Shown here in pieces: positions 24,844 through 31,697 of a stretch of 45,961 bases of DNA. The stretch's first letter is position 1; each line of letters starts with the position of its first letter. A program made the position numbers and the translations under genes. Origin of the DNA: a virus; IMG/VR virus record IMGVR_UViG_3300035698_004988, positions 1 to 45,961 of that record; one strand, written 5' to 3'. The notes beneath the pieces were generated by a model that made no database searches, had not been told where the DNA came from, and saw only the letters and a program-made list of their open reading frames with translations.

Positions 24844-25316
24844 GAATAAATGCCGATTGTCGGATATATCTTAAAATCGAAAGTAGGTGTATTATGAGTA
24901 AGAATATAACGACAATAGAAGATAAAAACTACCAGTTACACTCTGTTAAGGTAGGGACGGTTAAGATTGGTCTAGTGCCAGTGCTCGCTGCTACAACTGT
25001 TCAGGACATTTTGAACAGTTACCCTGAAGATTTGATAGTTAGTGACTGGCATAAAGGGGCGGCTGTTAGACTGCAAGCAATGGCGAGAAATTGCCACTCA
25101 CAGGATAAACTGTCGAAGGGCGATTTTGGACGGATAGCTAGCACGCTATTGCTAGAGGACGCGGCTAGATATCAAGGTAACTTTTCATTGCTCGAAACTG
25201 ATGTTCAAGCCGTTTATGAGAATGAAAAAGATGATATTGCAGCGAATGAAGATAAAGTTTGGGCGGAATTACTGTAAACAAGTTAACAATCACAATAACA
25301 ATCGGCATATTCAGTT
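24840..25316 (+). repeat. Gene-flanking inverted repeat 3 (cassette 3)
   Basis: AACTGAATA (24840-24848) pairs with TATTCAGTT (25308-25316), and TGCCGATTGT (24851-24860) with ACAATCGGCA (25298-25307). 19 pairs are broken by a two-base bulge. The 3-prime arm contains CATATTCA, the half-site of the 21-bp palindrome. Confidence 0.85.
24894..25277 (+). CDS. Cassette 3 early protein, unknown function (127 aa)
   Basis: ATG 24894 with GTAGGTG upstream. A beta N-terminus (YQLHSVKVGTVKIGLVPVLA) is followed by a helical region with SDWHKGAAVRLQAMARNCHSQD and an acidic C-terminus. Codon use is slightly more GC-rich than that of its neighbours. It is the third and largest cassette gene under the sigma-54 promoter. 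No recognised family. Confidence 0.7.
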   Translation: MSKNITTIEDKNYQLHSVKVGTVKIGLVPVLAATTVQDILNSYPEDLIVSDWHKGAAVRLQAMARNCHSQDKLSKGDFGRIASTLLLEDAARYQGNFSLLETDVQAVYENEKDDIAANEDKVWAELL

Positions 25317-25347
25317 TGTTTTGTTTCTTTTATTTTTGGAGATTATT

Positions 25348-25530
25348 ATGATAGTTTGTAAACACGAGCCAGTTGACGAGATACTAAATAGAAAATTTAC
25401 TGTAATATTTGAAGTAGATGATATTAACATGTTAGACAATCTTATAGATAAAGCAGAAGGGAATACAAACTTTGAGAAAGTTGTGTATAGAATGATAGTA
25501 GAAGGCTATAACAAAATGATTGGGAGTTAG
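25348..25530 (+). CDS. Small early protein, unknown function (60 aa)
   Basis: ATG 25348 with TTGGAG 7-8 bases upstream. It begins MIVCKHEPVDEILNRKF and has a helical C-terminus (NFEKVVYRMIVEGYNKM). The first gene after the three cassettes and not flanked by an inverted repeat, so it may be expressed by read-through. Confidence 0.6.
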   Translation: MIVCKHEPVDEILNRKFTVIFEVDDINMLDNLIDKAEGNTNFEKVVYRMIVEGYNKMIGS

Positions 25531-25531
25531 A

Positions 25532-25612
25532 ATGGATACTATTTTATTGTTACTATGGTTTGTGCATAGTATAATGATGTTGAGATACTTCTATAGAGTT
25601 ATGGGAGATTAA
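25532..25612 (+). CDS. Tiny membrane peptide (26 aa)
   Basis: ATG 25532 with GGGAG 6 bases upstream, ending TAA at 25612, followed at once by the next ATG. The sequence, MDTILLLLWFVHSIMMLRY..., is one hydrophobic span. The good ribosome binding site and tight packing support expression; the role is unknown. Confidence 0.5.
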   Translation: MDTILLLLWFVHSIMMLRYFYRVMGD

Positions 25613-25804
25613 ATGGAGACTATAAAAGCGATATTAATGAGACGAGATGATATGTCAAGTGAAGATGCAGACTTACTGATAGAAGAAGCGAGAGAAGATT
25701 TGATGTCGAGACTGGAGCATGACTGCGACTTGATAAACTTAGACGTTGAAATATGCATGGAGTATTTCGGCCTTGAGCCGGACTACATCGACCAACTAAT
25801 TTAA
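25613..25804 (+). CDS. Conserved small phage protein (63 aa), unknown function
   Basis: ATG 25613 with GGGAG upstream. The pattern MxxxDxMSxEDADxLIEEAREDLMxRL...EYFGLEPDYIDxLI matches a small acidic helical family found in many phage early regions; its role is not known. The two genes before it are packed against it without gaps. Confidence 0.7.
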   Translation: METIKAILMRRDDMSSEDADLLIEEAREDLMSRLEHDCDLINLDVEICMEYFGLEPDYIDQLI

Positions 25805-25813
25805 TGTAACCAT

Positions 25814-25834
25814 CATATTCACAGTTTGGATATG
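25814..25834. repeat. 21-bp palindrome family, site 4
   Basis: CATATTCA-CAGTT-TGGATATG. One arm position is G instead of A, so one pair becomes non-Watson-Crick. It begins 9 bases after a stop codon and 53 bases before the next start. Confidence 0.75.
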
Positions 25835-25886
25835 ATAAAATAACGAACATATTTTATATTAAACTAGAATTGAAAGGGTTTTTAAA

Positions 25887-26240
25887 ATGGTAGAGTTAGA
25901 TAAAATGACACAGACTAGAACTAGTTTAAATAAGTTCATCTACGATAATAAGATTAGTGAAAGTGTATTGAAAGAGAGAACAGATAATGTTCCTAGACAT
26001 ATATTTCACTGTATGATATTGATTGCAATATCGACTGGTAACTCAGAACTATCTGAGCATTATCATAATTATGAGAGATTCACAAATATGCTACCAATTG
26101 AGAAATTAGTACTTATAACTGCTATAGCAGCTATCGGAGATACTACATCAGAAGCTGAAATCGACGGAAACCTGCTAGATTTGTTATTAGGAGGCTTAAT
26201 CCTCAAACAACTAGCAAAAGACCTGAAAGGACTAAAATAA
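25887..26240 (+). CDS. Early helical protein, unknown function (117 aa)
   Basis: ATG 25887 with GAAAGGG upstream. Predicted all-helical: TSLNKFIYDNKISESVLKE, RHIFHCMILIAIS, and a hydrophobic C-terminal half (KLVLITAIAAIGDT, LLDLLLGGLILKQLAKDLKG). The C-terminal hydrophobic stretch could be amphipathic or membrane-associated. No named family. Confidence 0.6.
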   Translation: MVELDKMTQTRTSLNKFIYDNKISESVLKERTDNVPRHIFHCMILIAISTGNSELSEHYHNYERFTNMLPIEKLVLITAIAAIGDTTSEAEIDGNLLDLLLGGLILKQLAKDLKGLK

Positions 26241-26241
26241 T

Positions 26242-26487
26242 ATGAAGTGTTGTAATACTTGTTTGTTGAAGACTAATTGTGTCTATCGCGGAATTATAGA
26301 TCCGTGCGATGACTACGTTGTAAACACTCACATAATAAAACTCAGAAACATGGCGGCTAGAATTACTTCCGCTAAATTGTCGTTTGAAGAACACCGTTTT
26401 ATCGATTCATGCACGACACTTCTATCCTTCACAACTAAACAGGAGATGTGGTTGGTTTCGATCTACAATCGAATAACTAAAACGTAA
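26242..26487 (+). CDS. Small zinc-binding-type protein (81 aa)
   Basis: ATG 26242, one base after the previous stop. The start MKCCNTCLLKTNC with a further cysteine in IIDPCDDY gives a CCxxC...C...C cluster that could hold zinc or iron-sulphur, then a helical body. It is followed by a terminator hairpin. Function unknown. Confidence 0.6.
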   Translation: MKCCNTCLLKTNCVYRGIIDPCDDYVVNTHIIKLRNMAARITSAKLSFEEHRFIDSCTTLLSFTTKQEMWLVSIYNRITKT

Positions 26488-26504
26488 ACACCCTTTCGAG
26501 TCTT

Positions 26505-26535
26505 GCCGGCGGACTATAAATGCCGGCTGGTTTTT
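26505..26535 (+). terminator. Intrinsic terminator
   Basis: GCCGGC (26505-26510), 11-base loop, GCCGGC (26522-26527), then TGGTTTTT. A GC stem with a U-tract 18 bases after a stop codon. It closes the transcript of the first early group. Confidence 0.7.
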
Positions 26536-26564
26536 AATCAACTACATTTTATTTGGAGAGTATT

Positions 26565-26759
26565 ATGATAATAAATAAACTTGACATATTACAAGCGAGT
26601 CTGTTAGCTCAACTAATATCACTACGAGCTAGACTCGAAGCAGTCGATAAATATTCTATGAATCAAGATATGATTATAGAAGGCAGTTTGTTAAGAGCAC
26701 AGATTATATCTATAATGGATGAGATAGAAGAAACTGATAAACAACTTGGCAAAAACTAA
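26565..26759 (+). CDS. Small coiled-coil protein (64 aa), unknown function
   Basis: ATG 26565 with GGAGAG upstream; an earlier TTG is rejected because it would place the ribosome binding site inside the gene. The product is one long helix rich in Leu, Ile, Glu and Arg (LLAQLISLRARLEAVDKY, MDEIEETDKQLGKN). No family recognised. Confidence 0.6.
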   Translation: MIINKLDILQASLLAQLISLRARLEAVDKYSMNQDMIIEGSLLRAQIISIMDEIEETDKQLGKN

Positions 26760-26777
26760 TCCCGTATAAGAGGCAAA

Positions 26778-26816
26778 AACCCGTCGTGAGTGGAGCTGGA
26801 GAGAGCGAAGCGAACG
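26778..26816 (+). repeat. Fold-back repeat block, degenerate copy D
   Basis: AACCCGTCGTGAG, then GAGAGAGCGAAGCGAACGG, matching the minus-strand text of blocks A and C (AACCCGTTGTGAG... GAGAGCGAGCGAAGCGAGCGG). It has the same orientation relative to the gene downstream. Confidence 0.55.
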
Positions 26817-26830
26817 GAAGCGTAACGAGA

Positions 26831-26860
26831 GGCCGAAGGCCGGTCTTCGACATTTTATTT
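26831..26860 (+). terminator. Candidate terminator hairpin
   Basis: GGCC-GAA-GGCC (26831-26841), or the alternative CGAAG-N6-CTTCG (26834-26849), then ACATTTTATTTT. The two stems are mutually exclusive. It lies between the coiled-coil gene and the 85-residue gene. Confidence 0.45.
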
Positions 26861-26894
26861 TAAAATCGCTAACATTTAACTAGGAGTTTTTAAG

Positions 26895-27152
26895 ATGGAG
26901 AATTTACCAAGAGATGTTGAAATTAGTTTAATTAGATATGCTAGAGATAAAATACCAACTGGAAGTTTTCTACGAGCTGTTTTGGAGAATAATTTGATGG
27001 AAGCAGTTGGGAGAGCGGATAAGCATAATATAAAAGCATTACATGCAATATGTTCATATGTCTACAATCATATGCCCAATGTTTGTCATGGAAGTCCAAA
27101 GATAGTAGATAAGTGGCTTACAGGAGATGATTCATCATATCCAAATAATTGA
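26895..27152 (+). CDS. Conserved small phage protein (85 aa)
   Basis: ATG 26895 with TAGGAG upstream. The pattern IxxYxxxxIPTGSFLRAVLENNLMEAVGRAD...YVYNHMP..CHGSPKIVDKW belongs to a small helical family common in phage genomes (GGFLRAVLxNDLxEAxGRAD type). Its function is not established. After it begins the gene-free hairpin region. Confidence 0.75.
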   Translation: MENLPRDVEISLIRYARDKIPTGSFLRAVLENNLMEAVGRADKHNIKALHAICSYVYNHMPNVCHGSPKIVDKWLTGDDSSYPNN

Positions 27153-27177
27153 CGACAATGGCTATCGGTTTAGTCTA

Positions 27178-27353
27178 CTGAAAACCCAACATCCTAGGAG
27201 CCACCCCCCTTTGTGTGTAAAGAGGAGTTCTTTATTATTATTATAAATATATATATATACATTATATATATTAAATATATACAATTAAAGAGTACACCTC
27301 TCAAGAATTTCAGGACGAAAGGGCCTCCCCGACCTAGGATGTTGGCTTTTCAG
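27178..27353. repeat. 176-base imperfect fold-back element (structured RNA, MITE-like or origin)
   Basis: CTGAAAA-c-CCAACATCCTAGG (27178-27198) pairs with CCTAGGATGTTGG-c-TTTTCAG (27333-27353): 20 of 21 positions pair. Inside, CCCTTT pairs with AAAGGG and an AGAGG(A)GT segment with AC(A)CCTCT, and the tip is a TATA-rich run. Stem-on-stem pairing over the full length suggests one long hairpin. Together with its flanks it fills a 336-base stretch without a credible gene. The AT-rich tip could suit an origin. Confidence 0.7.
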
Positions 27354-27397
27354 AAGAGTATCGTTATTGTGAATATCGTTTATCCACAATTATTGTT

Positions 27398-27428
27398 TTG
27401 ACAATTTTTGAATAATCTTGTCTATAAT
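27398..27428 (+). promoter_or_regulatory. Candidate sigma-70 promoter
   Basis: TTGACA (27398-27403), 19-base spacer, TATAAT (27423-27428). Both hexamers are perfect but the spacer is two bases long. It precedes the gene at 27489 by about 60 bases, after the long hairpin. TTGTCTATAATAT is shared with the minus-strand promoter at 23,770. Confidence 0.5.
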
Positions 27429-27488
27429 ATTATCAATTTTGACCTTATATTAATATCGAAACAACCGTTTTATTTTAAGGTATATAAA

Positions 27489-27674
27489 ATGCACATAGAG
27501 ATAGATGAATATAATCCACTTTTTGAAGTCTTTAATAGTAAAAGGATAGCACTCGGCTATACTACATGTAAAGCAGCTATGATGGAAGCGATGAAGCTTT
27601 TTGTAGAGAAACCGACTCCGTCTTATATATCAAGTAAAGAACAAGGAAGTTCAGATAATGATTCTAATGCTTAA
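27489..27674 (+). CDS. Small protein, possible ribbon-helix-helix-like (61 aa)
   Basis: ATG 27489 with TTAAGG upstream; an earlier in-frame ATG at 27408 overlaps the promoter and is rejected. The layout is a short strand (MHIEIDE), then two helices (SKRIALGYTTCKAAMMEAMKLFVEK) and a disordered Ser-rich tail. This resembles ribbon-helix-helix DNA-binding proteins, but the match is loose. It has its own promoter candidate. Confidence 0.5.
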   Translation: MHIEIDEYNPLFEVFNSKRIALGYTTCKAAMMEAMKLFVEKPTPSYISSKEQGSSDNDSNA

Positions 27675-27677
27675 ATT

Positions 27678-27696
27678 AATAACAATAGCTGTTATT
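27678..27696 (+). terminator. Weak hairpin after the 61-residue gene
   Basis: AATAACA-ATAGC-TGTTATT begins 4 bases after the stop codon. It is a 7-bp AT-rich stem with no U-tract, just ahead of palindrome site 5. Confidence 0.3.
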
Positions 27697-27704
27697 ACAA
27701 TCGT

Positions 27705-27725
27705 CATATTCAATAGATGAATATG
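27705..27725. repeat. 21-bp palindrome family, site 5
   Basis: CATATTCA-ATAGA-TGAATATG, with perfect arms and a distinct loop. The upstream TTACAATCGT resembles the 3-prime arm of cassette stem 3 (AACAATCGGCATATTCA). CCGTTCGTTTACC downstream resembles part of fold-back blocks A and C. Confidence 0.85.
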
Positions 27726-27785
27726 CTGTTTCGAGCGTAGCCCGTTCGTTTACCGATTACTATTATCACTTAAATCGAGTCTATT

Positions 27786-28283
27786 ATGAACAAACAAACT
27801 ATCAGAAACTACATCATTCAAAACTTCCTCCGGCGGAATTATAACATCTTCATCGCTATCTCTGATTCTTCAATTGTACTCGAGCGGGATGGAATTTGTG
27901 GAAGGGCTGTTATTTTAACTACTACAAAATCATCTGTTGGGCGATTGATTCTAGACTTGAGGAATATGAAGGATAGAGCAACTCTACCGTACTCAAGCTA
28001 CACATATATCATCGGTTTTGAGGTAGTAACTAAGAACATATGGCTCATACCTGTCGATGATATTGCAGATAATAGAACACTCTTATTAGGTGAAGGTAAG
28101 AAGCATTATCTACTCCTATCTTACGATAAAACAAATGAAGAACCAACTATCTCATCTAAAGCATTGCAAGAAGGCATTGCTGCAACTATTGCGAAAATGA
28201 ATAAGAAAGAGATAAATGAGAGTAATGAGAGTAAGCAGAAGGATAGGATAGATGATATTCTAAACACCGATTTTGAGAAATGA
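27786..28283 (+). CDS. Unknown protein, possible nuclease-like fold (165 aa)
   Basis: ATG 27786, weak ribosome binding site. An alternating beta-alpha start (NYNIFIAISDSSIVLERDGICGRAVILTTT) leads to IIGFEVVTKNIWLIPVDDI, a pattern reminiscent of the core of PD-(D/E)XK-type intron endonucleases in which a strand is followed by WxIPxDxI. The catalytic D...ExK pair is not clear. The C-terminus is a charged disordered tail (EINESNESKQKDR). Low confidence in function. Confidence 0.55.
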   Translation: MNKQTIRNYIIQNFLRRNYNIFIAISDSSIVLERDGICGRAVILTTTKSSVGRLILDLRNMKDRATLPYSSYTYIIGFEVVTKNIWLIPVDDIADNRTLLLGEGKKHYLLLSYDKTNEEPTISSKALQEGIAATIAKMNKKEINESNESKQKDRIDDILNTDFEK

Positions 28284-28295
28284 AAGGACTTCAAA

Positions 28296-28685
28296 GTGAT
28301 TAGATATAGTGAGGATAAACTACCGATTGCTGGAGAGAAAGTTTCAATTCAACCCGTCAAACACTTAACACTGCTACATTTAGCAGATGACATATTACAT
28401 CCGTATTTTGCTAAAAATATAACTGGAATTGTTTTGGATAGATATGTTTATGTTAAAAATAACTTCCCAAAAATACTCGGCTTTAAAATGAAGCATATAA
28501 TACCCGTGCAGATGATAGATGGAAAAGTTTTAATTGTATCTCCACTTTTCTTAACATCAGAAGAGCCGATTGATAAGGTTAAGAAGAAAGGAAGGAAGAA
28601 GACAAATGAAATAAAAAAGATGATATTGGACAGGATAGCTGAGTTGAAAAGGTTAGGTAAAGTAAACAAAAATTTTAGTTTCTAG
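28296..28685 (+). CDS. Unknown protein (129 aa)
   Basis: GTG 28296 with AAAGGAC upstream, 12 bases after the previous stop. A beta-rich body with LPIAGEKVSIQPV and KMKHIIPVQMIDGKVLIVSPLF is followed by a very basic helical tail (KVKKKGRKKTNEIKKMILDRIAELKRLGKV), likely nucleic-acid binding. No family recognised. Confidence 0.55.
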   Translation: MIRYSEDKLPIAGEKVSIQPVKHLTLLHLADDILHPYFAKNITGIVLDRYVYVKNNFPKILGFKMKHIIPVQMIDGKVLIVSPLFLTSEEPIDKVKKKGRKKTNEIKKMILDRIAELKRLGKVNKNFSF

Positions 28686-28706
28686 AAACGAAGAAAGGTA
28701 ATAATT

Positions 28707-29087
28707 ATGCGAGAAGTTTTGAAACAAGTCAAGACGAAAAATAAGGTTGTAGCAGAAGTAAATGTGCCTGTCTATGAGACAGTAGAGGAAATCATTAATA
28801 GCGAGTCTGCCGAGCGGATTATTGCAGTCTTTAACAACGGTAATCATGTCCGAATTATGGGCAATGAGAGAGCCAAATACTCTGGAACTAAGACAGGTAA
28901 GAAGTTGAGACGTAAGATGGCATTCAATTGCCTCACAACTGATGAGTTGATGGCAAGAGCACAAGATTCAGACGCACTCGAGGCATTCTTGAATAGTCCT
29001 GAGATTCAGGCAAGAGTTGATGCACAGATTGCTGCTGAAGGTGGTGAAGTTGAAGCGGTTGAAACAGCTGAAGTACAAGCTGAATAG
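28707..29087 (+). CDS. Unknown early protein with acidic tail (126 aa)
   Basis: ATG 28707 with AAAGG upstream. A beta-rich, basic N-terminal half (KNKVVAEVNVPVYETVEEIIN... GTKTGKKLRRKMAFN) is followed by LTTDELMARAQDSDALEAFLNSPEIQARVDAQI and an acidic tail GGEVEAVETAEVQAE. The basic plus acidic layout suits a DNA- or RNA-binding protein with a displaceable tail. It is followed by a strong terminator. Confidence 0.6.
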   Translation: MREVLKQVKTKNKVVAEVNVPVYETVEEIINSESAERIIAVFNNGNHVRIMGNERAKYSGTKTGKKLRRKMAFNCLTTDELMARAQDSDALEAFLNSPEIQARVDAQIAAEGGEVEAVETAEVQAE

Positions 29088-29103
29088 TCATATCCTCCTC
29101 CGC

Positions 29104-29141
29104 ACTAGGCTACAGAGCATCGTAGCCTAGTCTTTGTTCTG
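29104..29141 (+). terminator. Strong terminator-type hairpin
   Basis: ACTAGGCTAC (29104-29113), 8-base loop, GTAGCCTAGT (29122-29131): ten pairs. CTTTGTTCT follows. It begins 16 bases after a stop codon and is followed by palindrome site 6. Confidence 0.75.
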
Positions 29142-29157
29142 TAATAATTTAATGTAT

Positions 29158-29178
29158 CATATTCACAATTTGAATATG
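29158..29178. repeat. 21-bp palindrome family, site 6
   Basis: CATATTCA-CAATT-TGAATATG, identical to sites 2 and 7, between the terminator and the next transcription unit. Confidence 0.9.
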
Positions 29179-29246
29179 TTGTTTTGACGCAGTAGCGAAA
29201 TTGGAAGAAAACAAATAAGAGCAAGAATGAGAGATGGAGTATGAAT

Positions 29247-29417
29247 ATGGTAACTAAAAAGAAGGATATAGAACTAGGAAGCGACTCACGCTCATTAGAC
29301 CGGCCAGCTTGGACAAGTGAAGACTTATTCGCTTTCAATCATAAACATCGCTTCAATATTAAGACGCGTGAGCCGCTAACAGAAAATTACTACATTCGCA
29401 GACAAGGATTAGCATGA
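29247..29417 (+). CDS. Small basic protein, unknown function (56 aa)
   Basis: ATG 29247 with GGAG 7 bases upstream; an ATG two codons earlier is too close to that site. The sequence MVTKKKDIELGSDSRSLDR... includes WTSEDLFAFNHKHRF and ends YYIRRQGLA. Its stop overlaps the next start (ATGA), so the pair is coupled. No family recognised. Confidence 0.55.
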   Translation: MVTKKKDIELGSDSRSLDRPAWTSEDLFAFNHKHRFNIKTREPLTENYYIRRQGLA

Positions 29418-29632
29418 GTTTCTTAGCTCTATCATATAATGAAAAGACTATTATGATTGACAGTTTGCATATTATGCGAGCCGATCTTGCGGTAGAGGCT
29501 AGAGAGAAAGCAATTGCTAAGAGCAATAAGAGGAAGGGTAGTAAGAAGAAAAAACCGATGGTTTTTAAAAATGAAGAAATGAAAAAGGCATTTGAGGCGA
29601 TGAGTCCTGAGTGTCAAGCTTTGTTTACATGA
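29414..29632 (+). CDS. Small lysine-rich protein, unknown function (72 aa)
   Basis: ATG 29414, ATGA overlap with the upstream gene. Helical start, then a strongly basic stretch (AIAKSNKRKGSKKKKPMVFK) that could bind nucleic acid, and MKKAFEAMSPECQALF at the end. Codes next to the sigma-like gene. No known family. Confidence 0.6.
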   Translation: MSFLALSYNEKTIMIDSLHIMRADLAVEAREKAIAKSNKRKGSKKKKPMVFKNEEMKKAFEAMSPECQALFT

Positions 29633-29661
29633 CTAAAACATACTAGCTAAAGGAGTAAGCT

Positions 29662-30120
29662 ATGCTTGATGATGAGATTGTTCTTCGTAATTGCTATTAC
29701 TGGGCTTCAAAATTAATGTGTAAAGGAATTGACTTCAATGCTCTCGTATCTGTCGGCTACATAGTTGGGAAGCCTCTGAAGGATGAGCGGTTGTTAAAGG
29801 ACTGGCTACATTTCTCTATGATGAAATATATAGTTGCTGAGACAGAGAGTAGGAATCACTGCGTTGGGGATGATACAAGCTATATGGATAATGTGGAAGC
29901 AGCTAAGGAAACATGTGATTATAATGACTTGTATCTTAGTATCAACAATGCAGGTCTATCAATTCGGGAATACTCCGTATTAAACCTACACTTCTTCAAA
30001 GGGGAGAGTCAGACAAAGATTGCACATCTTCTAAACATAACTCAACCGACCGTTTCGGTTTATATTAAGAGGGCTATGGAGAAGATTAGAAATAAGCATT
30101 TGAAAGGAGTTAGGAAATGA
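29662..30120 (+). CDS. Sigma-70 region 4-like transcription regulator
   Basis: 152 residues, ATG 29662 with AAGGAG upstream. The C-terminal helix-turn-helix (SIREYSVLNLHFFKGESQTKIAHLLNITQPTVSVYIKRAMEKIR split over about 104-146) is the sigma region 4 / LuxR-like DNA-binding fold used to contact the -35 element. The N-terminal half is helical and could bind RNA polymerase. Because the late promoter at 23,770 has a good -10 but no -35, this is a candidate late activator. Region 2 motifs are absent. It is coupled to the next gene by an ATGA overlap. Confidence 0.7.
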   Translation: MLDDEIVLRNCYYWASKLMCKGIDFNALVSVGYIVGKPLKDERLLKDWLHFSMMKYIVAETESRNHCVGDDTSYMDNVEAAKETCDYNDLYLSINNAGLSIREYSVLNLHFFKGESQTKIAHLLNITQPTVSVYIKRAMEKIRNKHLKGVRK

Positions 30121-30332
30121 TTTACCTATTAACTGTAAGAAAAGGTGTATATTATGACTCATATGATGCTAAAGTTATAAGAGCATGTAATGAAACTGAA
30201 GCTCGAAAAATAGCTAACAAGACTATTGGAGATGAAGGTAAAGTTTGGGAAGATAGAATTGTTGTATCTTGTAAGATTGTTGAAGAAGTCGAAAAAAGTA
30301 AACCAATTTTAGAAAGTTATTGTGCAGGTTAA
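30117..30332 (+). CDS. Conserved small phage protein (71 aa)
   Basis: ATG 30117 overlaps the stop of the sigma-like gene. The pattern YLLTVRKGVYYDSYDAKVIRACNETEARKIA...ILESYCAG belongs to a small family seen in many phages (YDSxxxxVIxAxxExxAR...SFxAG). Function unknown. Confidence 0.7.
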   Translation: MIYLLTVRKGVYYDSYDAKVIRACNETEARKIANKTIGDEGKVWEDRIVVSCKIVEEVEKSKPILESYCAG

Positions 30333-30351
30333 TTTTAAGGAAAAATAGAAA

Positions 30352-31263
30352 ATGATAATAAAAGCTGAGAAGAAGTTCGAAATAAATTACATAGATCCAT
30401 CAAGCATCTCTGCATTCAATCGATGCCCAGCGAAGTATATGATGTCTAGACTGATGGGTCTTAACAAACCGGAGAGGACGACTACAGCTATGGACTACGG
30501 CAGTGATATTCACGAAGCTGTGCCGTACTGCTATGACCTAGAAACTCTCCCGACTGCAATCGACATCTTCAATAAGAGATGGTTGGCTAGAAATCATCCA
30601 TTCGATAAGAAAAGGAATATCGAGCGGGCTGAAATTACTCTATCTGAATTTGCAAACACTCATACTCAAAACTGTGCCTACGAAGTCCTTGAACTCCCGA
30701 TAGAAGCACCGACTCAATCTGAAATATCTAAAAACGAGGTGCCTTTTCTAGTCGACATAGGAGGACCTCTCTGCTTAGCTGGAAGGATTGACTTAGCTGT
30801 TAGGTGGAAGTCGGATAAGAGTCTCTGGGCACTAGACTATAAAACATCTCAAGAAGTATCTCTCCGTCTTTTTAATAACTTCGAGAACAGTCCACAAGCT
30901 ATCGCCTATACACTCGCTCTATCTCAGATAACTGGAGAGAGAGCTAGAGGCCTTATAATCGAGGCGATTCGAGTTTCTGTATCTAATGCCGAATCACAGA
31001 TGCATCTTATATTTGTGAAAGATCATCAAATAAAAGACTTCATTGACTTCGCAAACCTCACTGCTACAAGGATTATGATTTGTAATGAGAAGCAAGAGTG
31101 GCCGATGACTTGTTCCAACTGCTGTCCGTATAGCTCATTCGGGATGCCAGGTTATCAATGTGATTTCTTACAAATATGCGACTCGCCTGTTCATGAAGAT
31201 ATGTTTAGATTTTATGATAGAAGAAAACCATTCCACCCGTTTATTATAAATACAGGAGACTGA
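30352..31263 (+). CDS. PD-(D/E)XK exonuclease, Cas4/RecB-type with probable Fe-S cluster
   Basis: 303 residues, ATG 30352. Catalytic core: H54 in DYGSDIHEAV, D147 in AGRIDLAVRW, then D162 and K164 in ALDYKTS. QAIAYTLAL follows as motif QxxxY-like. Cysteines C25 (FNRCP) and the C-terminal group C254, C257/C258, C270, C276 fit the iron-sulphur staple of Cas4/AddB nucleases. It lies two genes before the Sak4-like ATPase, so a single-strand annealing recombination pair is likely: nuclease resects ends, ATPase and DUF669-like protein handle the strand. Confidence 0.85.
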   Translation: MIIKAEKKFEINYIDPSSISAFNRCPAKYMMSRLMGLNKPERTTTAMDYGSDIHEAVPYCYDLETLPTAIDIFNKRWLARNHPFDKKRNIERAEITLSEFANTHTQNCAYEVLELPIEAPTQSEISKNEVPFLVDIGGPLCLAGRIDLAVRWKSDKSLWALDYKTSQEVSLRLFNNFENSPQAIAYTLALSQITGERARGLIIEAIRVSVSNAESQMHLIFVKDHQIKDFIDFANLTATRIMICNEKQEWPMTCSNCCPYSSFGMPGYQCDFLQICDSPVHEDMFRFYDRRKPFHPFIINTGD

Positions 31264-31266
31264 AAG

Positions 31267-31443
31267 ATGAGCGACGAAACTACTAAAGAAATAAATGTTA
31301 AACTTGAAAAAATAGCAGTTGTTGAAGAAATCAAGTTATCTCTCTCTCAGATAGAAAGGTTTACTGGGAAGAGAGGAAGCGTTATGAACATGAAGACAAG
31401 GATGTGGACACAACATATTAGAAAACTAATTGCAAAACTGTAG
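31267..31443 (+). CDS. Small basic helical protein (58 aa), unknown function
   Basis: ATG 31267 with GGAG 8 bases upstream, ending TAG at 31443. The sequence MSDETTKEINVKLEKIA... includes SLSQIERFTGKRGSVMNMKT and a basic end. It is squeezed between the nuclease gene and a zinc-binding gene with TAGTG overlap. No family recognised. Confidence 0.55.
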   Translation: MSDETTKEINVKLEKIAVVEEIKLSLSQIERFTGKRGSVMNMKTRMWTQHIRKLIAKL

Positions 31444-31697
31444 TGAATAGAAAAATACCTAAAAACTGTGGTTATTGTTTTTATGAGATTTATGACTGTA
31501 CTTGGTGTCTAAAGCATGACATATCTACATCAAATGTACATACTTGTAAAAACTACCGGCCGAAAATTATATATCTACGTTGCTACGATACTTTGGAGTT
31601 TGTAGACTATAAACAATATGAGTATAGTGATGCTGATATAGAGAGAGATAAAGAATATCATAAGGATGATAAGAGAAGGAGATTTCTAAAATGTTGA
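31443..31697 (+). CDS. Zinc-binding-type small protein (84 aa)
   Basis: GTG 31443, sharing bases with the preceding TAG; the ribosome binding site is weak, so coupling is assumed. NCGYCFYEIYDCTWC then HTC gives a CxxC...CxxC...C pattern near residues 9-35, followed by a charged helical end (SDADIERDKEYHKDDKRRRF). Resembles phage zinc ribbons. Function unknown. Confidence 0.5.
   Translation: MNRKIPKNCGYCFYEIYDCTWCLKHDISTSNVHTCKNYRPKIIYLRCYDTLEFVDYKQYEYSDADIERDKEYHKDDKRRRFLKC

Noticed and set aside
27310-27335. Ribozyme core (GACGAAA text near the hairpin arm)
   Set aside because: The CTGATGA half of a hammerhead core is absent and no other small ribozyme consensus was found.
27213-27401. Open frame of 62 codons in the hairpin region
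   Set aside because: It consists of Ile/Tyr codons from the TATA run inside the fold-back element and has no sensible protein composition.
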